Shown one piece after another: positions 33,614 through 43,296 of a stretch of 64,000 nucleotides of DNA (positions are counted from its first letter, which is position 1; the number at the start of each line of letters is the position of its first letter). Made by a program: the position numbers and the translations under genes. The DNA is from Oscillatoria nigro-viridis PCC 7112 (lineage in GTDB: Bacteria; Cyanobacteriota; Cyanobacteriia; Cyanobacteriales; Microcoleaceae), in the NCBI RefSeq assembly GCF_000317475.1, contig NC_019729.1, forward strand, positions 2,804,501-2,868,500, in the 5' to 3' direction. Below the pieces are notes generated by a model. That model was not told the origin of the DNA. It was given only the letters and a program-made list of their open reading frames with translations, and did not search any database.

Positions 33614-36229
33614 ATGATACGCATCGGAAAACTTCTCTGGAGTCGCTTTTCGCATCTGCTGTTGCGTCCCAAGCGATTGGCAATTTTTGAAGCCTGCCTG
33701 ATTGGGCTAGTGTCAGGACTGGCTGCGCTGTTGTTGGCACAAGGAGTTGGTTGGCTCGGCGGCTGGCGGCAGCAGGCAACGCATTTAATCCCGGCATATA
33801 TTGCGCTGCCGTCGATCGGAGTCCTAGGCGGATTCTTGTCTGGATTGATAGTCGATCGCATGGCTCCCGCCGCCAGCGGGAGCGGCATGAGCGAAGTGAA
33901 GGCGGTACTCGCAAACGTTCCGATGCCTTTGAATTTGCGAATTGCCCTCGTGAAGTTGGTCAGCGCCACCCTCGTACTCGCTGCAGGAATGCCCCTCGGA
34001 CGAGAAGGACCCACGGTACAGATTGGGGCAGCGTTAGCGAGTCAACTGAGTCGATGGTTCCCAACTTCACCCGATCATCGCCGTCAGATCCTCGCAGCAG
34101 GTGCCGGAGCGGGACTTGCAGCCGCGTTTAATGCGCCGATCGCAGGTGTTTTATTTGTGGTCGAAGAACTGTTGCAAGACGTTTCTGGAATCACCTTGGG
34201 AACAGCGATCCTGGCTTCGTTCATCGGGTCGGTTGTCGCTCGGATCAGTGGTTCGCACAATCTCGATTTAGATCTGCATCTTGTTGTCTTTAATACCAGC
34301 TTTTCTGCGGGTGAGATTCCCTTTTACCTGCTGCTGGGAATTCTAGCAGGCGGACTTGGTGTGCTGTTTAATCGCTCAATCCTTACAAGTTTGACGTTGT
34401 ACCGCCGCTTTCTCCATGTCGGCTTACCCTGGCGAATCGGATTTGCTGGGCTGATTGCGGGAATTGCACTCGCTGCCTTACCAGATATATTTCGAGACAA
34501 TGCCGGACTCAAAGAACTGCTCTTAACCGGAAATGCAGACTGGCAACTCGTGGCGATCGTCTTTTGCATCCAGTTTTTTCTGATTGTCGTCACCTACGGT
34601 TCTGGCGCACCGGGCGGGTTGCTGATTCCCAGCATGGTACTCGGTGCAGCGTTAGGATACCTCGTAGGAGTCGCAGAACACCAAGTTTTGGGTTTAAGTC
34701 TGGCAACCACTTATGCACGGGTTGGGATGGCGGCATTTTTCTGTGCGGTTGCTCGCACTCCGATTACTGCGGTAATCCTGGTGTTTGAGATGACGACTGA
34801 CTTTAATTTAGTGTTGCCGCTGATGATCGTATCTGTGACTTCTTACCTGATTGCAGAATTGCTCGATGAGGGTTCGCTTTACGATCGCTTACTCGCCTTT
34901 AAAGGCATTCACCTGACGAAAGAAACGAGCGCTCAAGATCCTTGGACAGATCTAACTGCATTGGATGTGATGCAGCCTAAAGTAGAAACGCTTTCTAGTC
35001 GAATTCGGCTCGAAGAAGCGTTACAGGCGTTTTCTCAGTCTTCCCACCGCACGTTTCCGGTGGTCGAAAGCGGCAAGCTTGTCGGCATTTTAACTCAAAA
35101 GGATATTGCCAACTTTTCTGCACGAGGATTGAATGGTGAGAATCTTGTCAGCGATCTGATGACACCAGATCCCGTTCGCATCGATCCAGAAGATACGCTT
35201 GCCTATGTGCTGCATTTGCTCGACAGACACAATCTCAATAGCTTACCAGTCGTAGAAGGACGGCGATTGGTCGGTATTATTACCCGCAGCGATATCATTC
35301 GCGTTGAAGCAGCTTATCTCAACAACGAAAGTCTCGCTCAACCCAAGGTAGAACGAGCTCGGATAATTCACCAAACCAAATCGCCAGAAACGGGACAAGG
35401 GCGCATCCTCGTGCCGTTGAGCAATCCAAAAACATCCCTGACGCTGTTAGAAATGGCAGTGGCAATTGCCCGCGATCGCAACTATGAAATTGAATGTTTG
35501 CAGGTGATTGTTGTGCCAAGACATCATGTGCTTGCAGAAACTCCAGTAACAACGGCTGAGAGTCAAAAGCTACTAAAGCAGGCAATCCGTCTATGTCAAG
35601 CGTGGCGAGTTCCGATCCATACCCAGATTCTAGTGGCGCATGATTTGTCAAGTGCCATTCTCGAAACGATCGAAGAGCGACATATCGATCTCGTCTTCAT
35701 GGGGTGGAAAGGCAGCACTAAAACACCGGGGCGGGTTTTTAGTCGAGTTGTCGATACTATGATTCGACAAGCTGTTTGTGAAGTGGTGTTGGTGAAGTTA
35801 ACTGATCGAGCAATATTTGAGCGGTGGTTGGTACCAATGGCAGGCGGACCCAATGCCCAGCAAGCAGTTCGGTTGCTACCTGGATTGATTTCTCTGAGCA
35901 AAACCGCACAAGTCAGATTATTTCATGTGTACGATGGTTCTCAGGAGCGCCAAGCCGACGACCGTGCTGATTTTGAACCAACTGAGGAAGTCTTGAAACT
36001 TGCCGCTCAGTTTCTCAAGCCTCAAGTGAATGCCTCTATCTTGACGACTTCTGTATGTGCTGATTCTGTGTCGGCGGCAGTGTTGAGTTATGCCAAACAC
36101 GATCGAAGCGATGTGATTGTTTTGGGTGCGAGTCGAGAGGGATTGTTGCAACAGATGAAACAGGGAAATATTCCAGCCGCGATTTCTCGCCAAAGCAACT
36201 GCAATGTGATTTTGGTGAGAGCGTTTTGA
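33614..36229 (+). CDS. ClC chloride channel/antiporter with CBS pair and two Usp domains
   Basis: 871 aa. Residues 25-430 are the ClC membrane domain: GSGMSEVKA (selectivity loop), GREGPTVQIGA with gating Glu131, and FNAPIAGVLFVVEE. About 450-570 form two CBS motifs (VMQPKVETL; LVSDLMTPDPVRIDPEDTL) that usually bind adenine nucleotides. About 590-870 hold two UspA-like halves (GRILVPLSNPKTSLTLLEMA; DVIVLGASREGLLQ). A channel regulated by nucleotide state is likely. GC-rich opening and HIP1 content match the neighbours. Confidence 0.93.
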   Translation: MIRIGKLLWSRFSHLLLRPKRLAIFEACLIGLVSGLAALLLAQGVGWLGGWRQQATHLIPAYIALPSIGVLGGFLSGLIVDRMAPAASGSGMSEVKAVLANVPMPLNLRIALVKLVSATLVLAAGMPLGREGPTVQIGAALASQLSRWFPTSPDHRRQILAAGAGAGLAAAFNAPIAGVLFVVEELLQDVSGITLGTAILASFIGSVVARISGSHNLDLDLHLVVFNTSFSAGEIPFYLLLGILAGGLGVLFNRSILTSLTLYRRFLHVGLPWRIGFAGLIAGIALAALPDIFRDNAGLKELLLTGNADWQLVAIVFCIQFFLIVVTYGSGAPGGLLIPSMVLGAALGYLVGVAEHQVLGLSLATTYARVGMAAFFCAVARTPITAVILVFEMTTDFNLVLPLMIVSVTSYLIAELLDEGSLYDRLLAFKGIHLTKETSAQDPWTDLTALDVMQPKVETLSSRIRLEEALQAFSQSSHRTFPVVESGKLVGILTQKDIANFSARGLNGENLVSDLMTPDPVRIDPEDTLAYVLHLLDRHNLNSLPVVEGRRLVGIITRSDIIRVEAAYLNNESLAQPKVERARIIHQTKSPETGQGRILVPLSNPKTSLTLLEMAVAIARDRNYEIECLQVIVVPRHHVLAETPVTTAESQKLLKQAIRLCQAWRVPIHTQILVAHDLSSAILETIEERHIDLVFMGWKGSTKTPGRVFSRVVDTMIRQAVCEVVLVKLTDRAIFERWLVPMAGGPNAQQAVRLLPGLISLSKTAQVRLFHVYDGSQERQADDRADFEPTEEVLKLAAQFLKPQVNASILTTSVCADSVSAAVLSYAKHDRSDVIVLGASREGLLQQMKQGNIPAAISRQSNCNVILVRAF

Positions 36230-36404
36230 AGCAGGAAAATGAACCACAAGCGATCTCGTATCCGGTCGATTACTATAACAAAAACGGTTTGCAGTGCGTG
36301 CGTTTAATTGATCGGACACGGTATGAATCGTAGAGCGATCGTTAATCCGGTGATTTGTTTTGATATTGAAACATTTTTGATAGAAACGAGAATAGTTTTT
36401 GAGG

Positions 36405-36439
36405 GAGCATCTGAGTTTTGTTTTTGTAGCGCTGTCGCG
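36405..36439. repeat. Partial copy of the GAGCATCT element end
   Basis: GAGCATCTGAGTTTTGTTTT matches the complement of the right end of 26075-26193 with few changes. No second end found. Confidence 0.55.
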
Positions 36440-36451
36440 CGATCGCGAGTA

Positions 36452-36569
36452 ATATCAAATCCGGTACCATCGGAATTATATATTATCATCGATAGTGCTG
36501 TCCCCGCTCGCAATCGACTTCGCCAGCGGGGACAGCACTACATAATTCCGATGCTATCGGAAACCATAT
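36452..36569. repeat. MITE-like element, copy C
   Basis: Ends ATATCAAATCCGGTACCATCG (from about 36452) and CGATGCTATCGGAAACCATAT (to 36569). Inside lies a perfect 15-bp palindrome AGTGCTGTCCCCGCT (36494-36508) with its complement (36525-36539), so the element folds into a long cruciform. Confidence 0.8.
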
Positions 36570-36625
36570 AAAGGCTCGCATTCAAACAAAAAAAATATTT
36601 TTACAAAGCTGCAGATGTTCCCCGG

Positions 36626-36997
36626 TTAATCTCTCGTGTCGGGCAGAGTTTCGACTACATACTCCGGTACATATTCTGGTCGATTCTCGGGCCGATTCGC
36701 GGGCAAATTCTTGGGCAAATTCTCCGGTGGATGTTCTAGCCTGACTCGCCGGATCGGAAGATTTGCAATCAGTGCTGTGGCCCGCTGGTCGCTCTCGAGC
36801 GAGAACTCAGACCCGGTGGTATCGATTTCCACGTAGCGAGATACCACCTCTAGAATTTCTCGGCGCATTGACTCAACCATTTCTGGGCTGAGTTCTGAGC
36901 GGTCGTGGGCTAGAACCAGTTTGAGGCGACGTTTTACCTCGTCGCGGCTGTTGTCAGGGGTGCGCGGGAAAAGTCGTTCGAGAAGTGTGTATATCAT
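36626..36997 (-). CDS. minE: Cell division topological factor MinE
   Basis: 123 aa. N-terminal amphipathic helix ([11 protein letters not shown]), anti-MinCD segment [19 protein letters not shown], and dimer domain [13 protein letters not shown]. Longer than usual: after about residue 88 there is a Pro-Glu-Asn repeat tail ([19 protein letters not shown]). Displaces MinC and stimulates MinD ATPase to place the Z-ring. Third gene of minC-minD-minE on the minus strand. Confidence 0.96.
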   Translation of the reverse strand: MIYTLLERLFPRTPDNSRDEVKRRLKLVLAHDRSELSPEMVESMRREILEVVSRYVEIDTTGSEFSLESDQRATALIANLPIRRVRLEHPPENLPKNLPANRPENRPEYVPEYVVETLPDTRD

Positions 36998-37043
36998 GGG
37001 TCTAGCGGGTTTGTCAAGGGTTAGGCATAGAAAAGGTCATACC

Positions 37044-37071
37044 ATTTTCGATTTTCGATTTTCGATTTTCG
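37044..37071. repeat. Short tandem repeat ATTTTCG x4
   Basis: Four heptamers in the minD-minE spacer. Confidence 0.9.
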
Positions 37072-37213
37072 ATTGGGGAATCAGTGATTCCCGTCAGGTT
37101 TGGAGTTGGTCTACAGTTTCATTCTTTTTGGCAACTGGTGTAACTGGGGGAAAATTTGGGCTAGTTTTTGTGATGCGGTCGCTGCTGTTAAAGATCGATC
37201 GCCAATCAGCACA

Positions 37214-38020
37214 TCACATAATTTTAGTATTTAAGAACTTGCGGAGGCGAGTAAAGAAGTTTTCGGGACGGGGATTTAGATCGAGAAATTCAACTTTTTC
37301 GCCTTCTAAGCGGCGGGCAATATTGTCAAAGGCAGTTCCAGCTAAAGAGGCAGTTTCCGACAATACTAATGGTTCGCCTCGGTTGGTGGAAACGATGACG
37401 CGCTCGTCGTCGGGAACGACGCCTAACAGCGCAATGGCGAGGATTTCCCGCACGTCTTGCACCGACATCATATCATTTGCCAGCACCATTGCGGGTCTGA
37501 TCCGGTTGACGATCAGGTTGATTTTCTTGACGTTGTTGGCTTCCAGCAGCCCGATGACTCGATCGGCATCGCGGACAGCAGCGATTTCTGGAGTGGTGAC
37601 AATGATACCTTCTTGAGCCGGGGCGATCGCATTTTGAAAGCCTTGTTCAATTCCAGCAGGAGAGTCGATCAAAATATAGTCGTATTTTGCTGTCAACATA
37701 CCCACAAGCTGCTTCATTTGCTCGGCGCTGATGGCATCTTTCATCCGAGTTTGGGCAGCCGGCAACAGCACCAAGCGCGGCTGCCGCTTGTCTTTCACCA
37801 AAGCTTGCTCTAACCGGCACTCTCCAGCGAGAACTTCTAATGCCGTGTAAACAATGCGATTTTCTAAGCCCAGCAGCAAGTCTAAATTTCTGAGACCGAA
37901 ATCGGCATCAATTACAGCAACGGTGCGTCCCCGCTTAGCTAAAGCCATGCCGAGATTGGCTGTGGAGGTGGTTTTTCCTACCCCGCCTTTCCCTGATGTA
38001 ACAACAATAATGCGAGCCAT
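37214..38020 (-). CDS. minD: Septum site-determining ATPase MinD
   Basis: 268 aa, full length. Deviant Walker A GKGGVGKTT near the N-terminus, ADFGLRNLD (switch I), DSPAGIEQG (switch II) and a C-terminal membrane-targeting helix (NFFTRLRKFLNTK). Binds the membrane with ATP and recruits MinC. ATG start. Confidence 0.98.
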   Translation of the reverse strand: MARIIVVTSGKGGVGKTTSTANLGMALAKRGRTVAVIDADFGLRNLDLLLGLENRIVYTALEVLAGECRLEQALVKDKRQPRLVLLPAAQTRMKDAISAEQMKQLVGMLTAKYDYILIDSPAGIEQGFQNAIAPAQEGIIVTTPEIAAVRDADRVIGLLEANNVKKINLIVNRIRPAMVLANDMMSVQDVREILAIALLGVVPDDERVIVSTNRGEPLVLSETASLAGTAFDNIARRLEGEKVEFLDLNPRPENFFTRLRKFLNTKIM

Positions 38021-38036
38021 AAGCGATTTTAGATTT

Positions 38037-38345
38037 ATTGGGAATTGGTGATTGGTGATGGGGAATTGGTAATGGGTAATGGGTAATTAGTAATTGGTTT
38101 TATTGTTGGTTGATAATTAGCAATTATTCTTTGGTGATTTTGCAGCAATCTGTTATTCAGTGAATTAACTCAACACTCAAATCTCTCATTGTAATACTAA
38201 TTATCTATGAATTTGCACTTAATTTTTAAATCGTCCTTTAGTGGCTGATTTAGCCAAGGGAAAAATTATCAAGTGCAGGCTTCAAGAGAAATCGTATTAC
38301 AAATTACCCATTACCAATTCCCAATCACCAATTCCCAATTACCGA
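38037..38345. repeat. Spacer minD-minC with inverted ATTGGGAATTGGTGATT arrays
   Basis: The 325-bp spacer carries a degenerate repeat array at 38037-38090 and its near-complement at about 38304-38360, reaching into the 3' end of minC. No gene lies between. The two arrays could fold into a long hairpin in the transcript. Confidence 0.7.
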
Positions 38346-39149
38346 TTACTCATTACCCCCGACTAACTGCGATTTGTCAAAATCAGAGGCTCTACCGATC
38401 CGAATCCCTTGAGGCGTCACATAGGCGACTTCCGGGAAAAACTGAGCGGGTGAGGTTTCTGGGCCTCTGGCAACATACTTAGCAATCCTAATCACCATCG
38501 GTTCCATCTGCAAGGTCATAATCACGCTTTTGGTGTTGCCACCGGCACCGGCGTGCACGACTCCCCGCAAACGGCCCCAAACTAGGATATCGCCTCCGGC
38601 GATGACTGAGCCGCCGGGATTTACGTCTCCCAAAAGTACGACGGTGCCGGGATGGCGAATTTCTACGCCCGATCGCACTGTCATCTGCAAATATAAAGGT
38701 TCCGCCAGCGATTGCGGTTTTTCGGCGGCGGCTTTATTCAGGGAAGAAACCGGAGGCTGCTGTTCTACACAATAGCCTGCTGTAGCTGCGGCAACGGCGG
38801 TTTGGCGGCGGCTGGTGTGGACTCGTTTGAGTTGCAGTTCCACTTCGGAGAGGGCCTCGGCAATCTCTTGCAGTTGGCGGATATCTAAAAGTCGATCGTT
38901 CCCCATCAATTGTACTTCTGCGTTTGGTTGCCAAAAGCGTTCTCCTGCATTCAGCCTGACTTTTAGCTGCTGCCAAAGTTCAGTCCAAGTCGAGGCGGAG
39001 GCTGTTGCGGGTTCGCTGTTGGTTTCTGGGGGGAGTAGCAACAGTAGCTGTCCATCTTCTGTCTTGAGTCGGACTTGCAACTCTAAGCTGACTTCGGGTG
39101 TTGATTGAGGGGCGGCAGCAGCGGCTGCGGCGGAGGCATCGGGTGTCAT
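38346..39149 (-). CDS. minC: Septum formation inhibitor MinC
   Basis: 267 aa from ATG 39149; the frame opens 13 codons earlier with TTG, which is not preferred. After a poly-Ala stretch come the N-domain (VRLKTEDGQLLLLLPP), a linker, and the C-terminal beta-helix: VEIRHPGTVVLLGDVNPGG, VIAGGDILVWGRLRGVVHAG. Inhibits FtsZ polymers together with MinD. Confidence 0.95.
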   Translation of the reverse strand: MTPDASAAAAAAAPQSTPEVSLELQVRLKTEDGQLLLLLPPETNSEPATASASTWTELWQQLKVRLNAGERFWQPNAEVQLMGNDRLLDIRQLQEIAEALSEVELQLKRVHTSRRQTAVAAATAGYCVEQQPPVSSLNKAAAEKPQSLAEPLYLQMTVRSGVEIRHPGTVVLLGDVNPGGSVIAGGDILVWGRLRGVVHAGAGGNTKSVIMTLQMEPMVIRIAKYVARGPETSPAQFFPEVAYVTPQGIRIGRASDFDKSQLVGGNE

Positions 39150-39245
39150 GGGACAGTTTGATCTCTGGTAGGGACAGGTTAACCTCAATATTAGCTCGAT
39201 CGGTCTTTTGGCTCAGCTTCGTTTGTGAACAAGATTTTTTTTATT

Positions 39246-39275
39246 AACCGCAGAGGGCGCAGAGGACACAGAGAA
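39246..39275. repeat. AACCGCAGAGG/CGCAGAGGACACAGAG repeat
   Basis: Common cyanobacterial intergenic sequence of overlapping GCAGAGG and ACACAGAG units between minC and the next gene. Confidence 0.6.
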
Positions 39276-39367
39276 AGAGAATAGAGAGCAGAAGAAAGAA
39301 ATAGTTTTGACAAGCTATGATTATTCAATAACAACGTGCTTACTAATTATTAATTTTCAATTAGGTT

Positions 39368-40297
39368 ATGCAGCAAATAGAACGTTATCGCGGCAGTCTT
39401 CTCGGTTTAGCAGTTGGCGATGCTTTGGGAACAACTTTAGAGTTCTGTCGCCCCGGAAGTTTTGCGCCTATTAACGATATGGTTGGCGGCGGCCCGTTTC
39501 GACTGCAACCGGGCGAGTGGACTGATGATACTTCGATGGCGCTTTGTTTGGCCCAAAGTTTGATTGAGAAACAGGGTTTCGATCCAGTCCATCAATTAGA
39601 AACATATCTGCGGTGGAGTACAGACGGACATTTGAGCAGTACGGGTGAATGTTTTGATATTGGCAATACGGTTCAACAAGCACTTTGGCAGTTTGAAGAT
39701 ACAAGAAAACCTTACTGCGGTTCTACGGATGCTTGGGCTGCTGGAAATGGTTCGATTATGCGCTTGGCTCCCGTGCCTTTGTTTTATGCGAATAATCCTT
39801 TGGAAGTCATAGAAAAATCAGCAGAAAGTTCTCGAACTACTCACGGTGCTGCTACTTGTGTGGATGCTTGCCGCTATTTTGGTGCTTTAATTGCGGGGGC
39901 TGTGAATGGGGTTGCTAAAGATGTGTTGCTTTCGGAAAGATATTGTCCGATTTCTGGCTATTGGGGAGCAAATCCGCTGGTGGCAGAGATTGATGAGATT
40001 GCGGCGGGTTCTTTTAAATTGCGACAACCTCCTGAAATTAAGGGTACGGGTTATGTTGTCAAGTCTTTGGAGGCGGTACTTTGGGCGTTTTACAACAGTT
40101 CTTCTTTTGCTGAAGGCTGTTTGTTGGCTGTGAATTTGGGCGACGACGCGGATACGACTGGTGCGGTTTACGGACAGTTGGCGGGGGCTTTTTACGGAGA
40201 ATCTGGTATACCGGAAAAATGGATCTCGCAATTAGTCGATCGCTCTTTAATTGCATCTTTTGGCGATCGGCTCTTGACTTTATCTAGAACGCTCTGA
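39368..40297 (+). CDS. ADP-ribosylglycohydrolase family protein
   Basis: 309 aa. [20 protein letters not shown], then [17 protein letters not shown] (first metal site), [19 protein letters not shown] and [20 protein letters not shown] (second metal site): the dinuclear Mg/Mn residues of the DraG/ARH3 family. Removes ADP-ribose from proteins or nucleic acids in the cytoplasm. ATG start. No toxin or NAD-linked gene next to it. Confidence 0.92.
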   Translation: MQQIERYRGSLLGLAVGDALGTTLEFCRPGSFAPINDMVGGGPFRLQPGEWTDDTSMALCLAQSLIEKQGFDPVHQLETYLRWSTDGHLSSTGECFDIGNTVQQALWQFEDTRKPYCGSTDAWAAGNGSIMRLAPVPLFYANNPLEVIEKSAESSRTTHGAATCVDACRYFGALIAGAVNGVAKDVLLSERYCPISGYWGANPLVAEIDEIAAGSFKLRQPPEIKGTGYVVKSLEAVLWAFYNSSSFAEGCLLAVNLGDDADTTGAVYGQLAGAFYGESGIPEKWISQLVDRSLIASFGDRLLTLSRTL

Positions 40298-40399
40298 ATA
40301 CTTGTATCAGTTTTTAACCTTCTTTGTTTTTACAATAACTAGCAACTTGAGTTAACATAGATCAATTTACACACGCATTTCTGGTTGAGGGTTAATACA

Positions 40400-41200
40400 A
40401 TGGTACTCGAAGCCCCGTCTATCAAACCCAAACTAACCGTCACCTGGGAACCCCTACCAGCTAACTTCGTATTACCCGACGATCCGGTGGAAAATATTCA
40501 ACAACCTTCTCTCGCCGCTGCTCTCACCGATGCACTGGGAGCCGCAGGATGTATCCAGCCAGAAATGCTGATTGCCTCTAATTTGGGGTTAGTCGCCACA
40601 GTCAATAAAAAGATTGTTGTCAAAGCTCCAGACTGGTTTTATGTGCCGCAAGTGCATCCTCTAGCAGAGGGGGTAATCCGCCGTAGTTATACTCCTCATA
40701 CTGATGGTGCTAATGTGGCGATCGTGATGGAGTTTCTCTCGGAAGCAGAGGGAGGAGAACTATCGGTCAGAGCAACTCCGCCCTATGGCAAACTCCACTT
40801 TTACGAACAGATTATTCAAGTACCTACTTATGTCACTTATGACCCCTACGAAGGTATTTTAGAAGTGCGCTATTTGCAAGATGGGCGGTATGTTTTACAT
40901 TCAGCCAATGAGCAGGGGCGGGTGTTGATTCCACAACTGGAACTATATCTGGGGATTTGGTCGGGGGAAAGGTTGGGACAAACCATGAACTGGCTGCGCT
41001 GGTGGGATAATTTAGGTAATTTGTTGCTGTGGAGTTCAGAACAAGCTGACCAGGAAAGGCAAAGGGCTGAGCAAGAAAGGCAAAGGGCTGAGCAAGAAAG
41101 GCAAAGGGCTGACCAGGAAAGGCAAAGGGCTGACCAGGAAAGCCAAAGGGCACAACGATTGGCGGCTAAGTTGCGCGAATTGGGAGTTGAGCCAGATTGA
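40400..41200 (+). CDS. Uma2-family nuclease-like protein with heptad tail
   Basis: 266 aa from ATG 40400; a start five codons upstream is possible. The PD-(D/E)xK-like core of the Uma2 (DUF820) family is present (PDWFYVPQVHP; VAIVMEFLSEAEGG with the E-x-L motif). The C-terminal 50 residues are five copies of RAEQERQ/RADQERQ, a charged coiled coil. Common in cyanobacteria in large copy numbers; cellular role unsettled. Confidence 0.88.
   Translation: MVLEAPSIKPKLTVTWEPLPANFVLPDDPVENIQQPSLAAALTDALGAAGCIQPEMLIASNLGLVATVNKKIVVKAPDWFYVPQVHPLAEGVIRRSYTPHTDGANVAIVMEFLSEAEGGELSVRATPPYGKLHFYEQIIQVPTYVTYDPYEGILEVRYLQDGRYVLHSANEQGRVLIPQLELYLGIWSGERLGQTMNWLRWWDNLGNLLLWSSEQADQERQRAEQERQRAEQERQRADQERQRADQESQRAQRLAAKLRELGVEPD
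41045..41149 (+). repeat. 21-bp coding repeat x5 (RADQERQ)
   Basis: Five in-frame 21-bp units (GCTGACCAGGAAAGGCAAAGG type) encode the heptad tail of the Uma2 protein. Confidence 0.93.
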
Positions 41201-41239
41201 ACGCTGATTGAAAGCTAATTTACGATCGCCATTAAGACA

Positions 41240-41328
41240 CAGGACTTACCCAACCATCTACCAGAACAGGCGCAACCACAGGTAGATTGCGCCTACAAAA
41301 CTCTATATTTAGTTGTTCGTAAGTCCTG
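41240..41328. repeat. MITE-like element with CAGGACTTAC ends
   Basis: 89 bp. Left CAGGACTTACCCAAC and right GTTGTTCGTAAGTCCTG are inverted. The inside has a further palindrome AGGCGCAA/TTGCGCCT. GACTTACGCAA-type ends also occur alone at 54842, 61613 and 63343. Confidence 0.75.
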
Positions 41329-41498
41329 AATCGACAATCAAAAATCAAAAATCGAAAATTAATTGACGTGTGTAACAATTCGTGATATGCTTTTACGCCT
41401 TTATCTCGATATAAAAAATATTTATGAATAAATCTTAAGTTTTAATTAAATTTAGTATTATAATTTTGGTAACTTCCAACTAAGTATTTATTCTCACT

Positions 41499-43229
41499 AT
41501 GATAGCGGATCAATTTCCTTGGCTGACCGCAATTGTCATCCTACCCCTCCTAGCTTCCCTCGCCATCCCTTTTCTGCCGGATACAGACGGCAAAACCGTC
41601 CGCTGGTATGCCCTAGGCGTAGGTATTGCAGATTTTGTATTAATGTGCTGGGTGTTTTGGACTCATTACGATCCGAGTATCTCTAGTTTCCAAATCGTAG
41701 AACAATATTCCTGGATACCTTCTTTAGGCTTCAACTGGTCTGTTTCCGTTGACGGACTGTCAGTTCCGCTGGTACTGTTGGCGGGATTGGTGACGACGCT
41801 ATCAATCTTTGCAGCCTGGGAAGTCGATCGCAAGCCACGACTCTTCTACTTCCTGATGCTGGTGATGTACTCCGCACAAATAGGAGTTTTCGTCGCCCAA
41901 GACATCATGCTGCTGTTCATTGTCTGGGAACTAGAACTAATTCCGGTGTACCTGCTAATCTCGATTTGGGGCGGACAAAACCGCCGCTACGCAGCTACCA
42001 AATTCTTGATTTACACCGCAGGCGCTTCCATCTTTATTTTGATAGCTGCCTTAGCAATGGCATTCTACGGCGGAGGCACCCCCACCTTCGACATGGTAGA
42101 ACTAGGCTTGAAGGACTACCCACTGGGTTTAGAATTACTGCTTTATGCGGGATTGCTGATTGCCTTCGGTGTGAAACTGGCGATTTTCCCCTTCCACACT
42201 TGGCTGCCTGATGCCCACGGCGAAGCATCTTCTCCCGTGTCGATGATTCTGGCCGGCGTATTGCTGAAAATGGGCGGATACGGACTGATTCGGCTGAATT
42301 TGGAACTTCTTCCCCAAGCACACGTTTACTTTGCACCGATTATGGCGGTGCTCGGCGTAGTCAATATTATCTACGGCGCGCTGAATTCCTTCGGCCAATC
42401 GAACATGAAGCGCCGCCTAGCGAATTCGTCGATTTCTCACATGGGATTCGTGTTGTTGGGTATTGCTTCCTTCACGGATTTGGGAATCAACGGGGCGCTG
42501 TTGCAAATGATTTCCCACGGTTTAATCGCCTCAGTATTGTTTTTCCTGGCTGGCGTTACTTACGATCGCACCCATACAATGATCATGGACGAGATGGGCG
42601 AGATTGGAAAAGTCATGCCGAAAGTGTTTGCTTTGTTTACCGCAGGCGCGATGGCTTCTTTGGCACTCCCCGGAATGAGCGGTTTTGCTAGCGAATTGTC
42701 CGTGTTTGTGGGCGTCGCAACTAGCGATATGTACAGCGGTTCTTTCCGGGCGGTGACAGTGTTCCTGGCGGCAGTAGGACTGATTTTGACGCCGATTTAT
42801 TTGCTCTCGATGCTGCGACAGTTATTTTACAACTGTGGGAGACTGGCTGCTTGCGACCTTGAGGATCTCAATTTGCAGAATCAGAGAAACAATCTGGATG
42901 AAGCGGTTTGTTTCGGTAATAGTTGCGTTTTGCCTGGTGATGCACCGTTTATTGATGCTAAACCTCGGGAAGTGGCGATCGCATTTTGCTTTTTGATACC
43001 GATTGTCGGCATTGGTTTTTATCCCAAGATGGCGATGCAAGTCTACGACGCCAAGACTGTCGCAGTCAACGCAGAAGTCCGCCAATCTTACATCCAAATT
43101 GCTCAACAAAATCCTCGGATTTATGCGAATCAACTTTTGGTTCCCAAAATTGCCCAAGCTCAAAAAGCGCCGGCTTTGGACAAAATTACAGGGTCTGAAT
43201 CTGCATCGGTTTTTGGCATTGTCAAATAA
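41499..43229 (+). CDS. ndhD: NAD(P)H-quinone oxidoreductase subunit 4 (NdhD)
   Basis: 576 aa with 14 or so membrane helices. Antiporter-like core: [16 protein letters not shown] (key Glu), [18 protein letters not shown] (key Lys), [16 protein letters not shown], and [17 protein letters not shown]. NdhD is a proton-pumping subunit of the thylakoid NDH-1 complex in cyclic electron flow and respiration. The D1/D2 type is likely, and ndhF is not adjacent. The C-terminal 60 residues ([20 protein letters not shown]) are variable. Followed by a terminator. Confidence 0.97.
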   Translation: MIADQFPWLTAIVILPLLASLAIPFLPDTDGKTVRWYALGVGIADFVLMCWVFWTHYDPSISSFQIVEQYSWIPSLGFNWSVSVDGLSVPLVLLAGLVTTLSIFAAWEVDRKPRLFYFLMLVMYSAQIGVFVAQDIMLLFIVWELELIPVYLLISIWGGQNRRYAATKFLIYTAGASIFILIAALAMAFYGGGTPTFDMVELGLKDYPLGLELLLYAGLLIAFGVKLAIFPFHTWLPDAHGEASSPVSMILAGVLLKMGGYGLIRLNLELLPQAHVYFAPIMAVLGVVNIIYGALNSFGQSNMKRRLANSSISHMGFVLLGIASFTDLGINGALLQMISHGLIASVLFFLAGVTYDRTHTMIMDEMGEIGKVMPKVFALFTAGAMASLALPGMSGFASELSVFVGVATSDMYSGSFRAVTVFLAAVGLILTPIYLLSMLRQLFYNCGRLAACDLEDLNLQNQRNNLDEAVCFGNSCVLPGDAPFIDAKPREVAIAFCFLIPIVGIGFYPKMAMQVYDAKTVAVNAEVRQSYIQIAQQNPRIYANQLLVPKIAQAQKAPALDKITGSESASVFGIVK

Positions 43230-43260
43230 TTTTATCGAACTCTGTTTGTGTTGAAAATTG

Positions 43261-43295
43261 GGCGATCGCTTTTGTCAAAGGGCGATCGCCTTTTT
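43261..43295. terminator. Terminator with a HIP1 stem
   Basis: GGCGATCGC (43261-43269) pairs with GCGATCGCC (43282-43290), followed by T5. Ends ndhD just before the convergent NB-ARC gene. Second HIP1-based terminator in this window. Confidence 0.85.
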
Positions 43296-43296
43296 C

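Larger units (their letters stand above)
36230..36625. other. Intergenic region with two repeat elements
   Basis: No gene. It contains the partial MITE end at 36405-36439 and MITE-like copy C at 36452-36569. Convergent terminator not obvious apart from the copy C palindrome. Confidence 0.6.
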
